Shown here one piece after another: positions 15,239 through 16,199 of a DNA stretch of 16,199 nt. The stretch is from Acetobacteraceae bacterium (GTDB taxonomy: Bacteria > Pseudomonadota > Alphaproteobacteria > Acetobacterales > Acetobacteraceae): positions 1-16,199 of the forward strand of contig CANJSR010000050.1 of the NCBI GenBank assembly GCA_947476855.1, given 5' to 3'. A model generated the notes under the pieces. It did not search any database. It saw only the letters and a list, made by a program, of their open reading frames with translations, and was not told the DNA's origin. A program made the position numbers and the translations under genes. Numbering within the stretch: position 1 is the first letter of the stretch; each line of letters begins with the position of its first letter.

Positions 15239-15328
15239 CGTCGTGGCGGACGAAGGTCCGCCATCCACGACTTGCCTGTTGCAGACAGGGAAAAGTCGTG
15301 GATGGTGGGCCTGCGCCCACCACCACGG
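15239..15328. repeat. REPIN-like element: two inverted hairpin units
   Basis: Two related units of about 35 bases face each other. Each has an 8-bp hairpin (15244-15263 with loop GAAG; 15303-15322 with loop CTGC, which reads GCAG on the other strand) followed by an identical arm CATCCACGACTT on its inner side. The inner arms pair to form an 18-bp stem (15256-15273 with 15293-15310), capped by CCTGT/ACAGG. The two small hairpins differ at two paired positions, and both remain paired. It lies between convergent genes and may also act as a terminator. Confidence 0.7.
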
Positions 15329-15358
15329 ATAGCGCGGTCGCAGGCAGCCGATCCCGCC

Positions 15359-16199
15359 CTACTTGTCCATCCAGAGGTCTTCCCAGCGCCAGCCGTTGTA
15401 GATGCTGTTGACCATGATGTTGACGTTCTTCACGTAGGGCTGCCAGCAGGCCGCGCCGATCGTGTGGTAGATGATCGGACGGGCCACGTCCTCGGCCAGC
15501 TTCTTCTCGATCTCCCACACCATCTTCTTGCGGGTGTCGAAGTCCTTTTCCACGGACTGCGCCTCGAACGCCTTCTGCAGTTCCGGATTGCAGTAGTTGG
15601 TGTAGTTGCGAAGGCTGCCGCAGGCGTAGTTCTCGTAGAAATTCTGGTCCGGGTCATCCAGCGAACTGCCGGTCTGGTTGATGCCGATCGCGTAGTCCTT
15701 CTTGAACACGCGGTTGTAGTAAAGCGGCGTGTCAACCACATCGAGCTGTGCGTCGATGTAGATCTCCTTCAGATGGTCGACCATGATCAGGGCCGGATCG
15801 CGGAAGGTCGGGATGTCGCGGGTAAAGACCTTCGTCTGCAGGCGGTTGTCCGGGCCATAGCCCAGCTTCCGCATGATCGCCTGGGCTTCCGCGCGGTTCT
15901 TCTTCACGTCGGGGTCATAGCCCAGAAGAGTCTTCTGGATGTCATCCGGCATGCCCCAGACACCGTCCGGCGCCGGCAGCATGGCCCCGCCAATCCCGCC
16001 CTGGCCTTCATTCAGGATGTCGTTGAACGCGGCGCGGTCGATCGTCAGCGCCAGAGCGCGCCGGATTTCGGCATTGTTGAACGGGGCAGCGTCACGGTTG
16101 ATGATCAGGTTCGTGCTGACCTTCGTCCGGCGCAGGAAGCACTGGATGTTCGGCGCCTGCTTCTTCAGGTCACGCAGCAGCGGCACGCTGACATCGGTC
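15359..16199 (-). CDS. Family-5 ABC solute-binding protein, C-terminal part (5' end outside window)
   Basis: Partial: TAG at 15359-15361 and an open frame to the right edge, about 279 visible codons. It shows SBP_bac_5 features: VPLLRDLKKQAPN, then STNLIINRDAAPFNN and IRRALALTIDR, then the GYDPD and AEAQAIMRKLGYG block, a DDPDQNFYENYACGS stretch, and an aromatic C-terminus ending DLWMDK. It would be periplasmic. It is clearly a member of the same superfamily as the two complete binding proteins but is much more divergent, so it likely belongs to another transporter whose genes lie beyond the window. Cysteines in YACGS and NYCNP could form a disulfide. The start near 16186 in the visible frame is not the true start. 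Confidence 0.92.
   Translation of the reverse strand, partial: TDVSVPLLRDLKKQAPNIQCFLRRTKVSTNLIINRDAAPFNNAEIRRALALTIDRAAFNDILNEGQGGIGGAMLPAPDGVWGMPDDIQKTLLGYDPDVKKNRAEAQAIMRKLGYGPDNRLQTKVFTRDIPTFRDPALIMVDHLKEIYIDAQLDVVDTPLYYNRVFKKDYAIGINQTGSSLDDPDQNFYENYACGSLRNYTNYCNPELQKAFEAQSVEKDFDTRKKMVWEIEKKLAEDVARPIIYHTIGAACWQPYVKNVNIMVNSIYNGWRWEDLWMDK

Overview
The window comes from a GC-rich bacterium. Gene content and style suggest an alphaproteobacterium of the Rhodospirillales/Acetobacterales kind: several Tat-exported family-5 solute-binding proteins, a GDE_N_bis-type debranching enzyme, and a cold-shock gene paired with a small conserved protein. The taxonomic placement is inference. There are no rRNA or tRNA genes, CRISPR arrays or transposase genes. 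Most of the sequence is ordinary, tightly packed metabolic and transport DNA.

Left part (1-2630): the C-terminal end of an FAD/Fe-S oxidoreductase runs off the left edge and stops at a strong terminator hairpin. Facing it is a minus-strand pair, a CspA-type cold-shock protein followed by a 68-residue conserved small protein. A short-chain dehydrogenase is divergent from the cold-shock gene.

Centre (2631-10935): this is a complete dipeptide/oligopeptide-type ABC importer with an unusual layout. The two permease genes are on the plus strand and overlap by ATGA. The two ATPase genes are on the minus strand, also overlapping by ATGA. Two closely related Tat-exported binding proteins are on the plus strand, divergent from the ATPases. 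Between the permeases and the ATPases sits a small lipoprotein gene of lower GC, flanked by two terminator-like hairpins. Its mature part looks like a TNT domain, the NAD+-glycohydrolase fold of the Mycobacterium tuberculosis necrotizing toxin. I see no immunity gene beside it. This is the most unusual protein in the window.

Right part (10936-16199): an amylo-alpha-1,6-glucosidase-like enzyme follows the second binding protein after a perfect 14-bp hairpin. Then come a dienelactone-hydrolase-family protein, a small secreted four-cysteine protein and a luciferase-like flavin monooxygenase, probably co-transcribed. After these lies an intergenic palindromic element made of two inverted hairpin units (REPIN-like) whose stems differ by compensatory base changes. 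Beyond it, on the minus strand, is the C-terminal end of a third family-5 binding protein.

Working together, the binding proteins would capture a solute in the periplasm, the permease pair and ATPase pair would import it, and the adjacent glycosidase could process it. That hints at an oligosaccharide or glycoside rather than a peptide, but the substrate cannot be read from sequence. The non-coding structure is rich: hairpins or inverted repeats at most gene borders, an SD-sequestering candidate hairpin before the second binding protein, and a possible short leader ORF before the permease operon.
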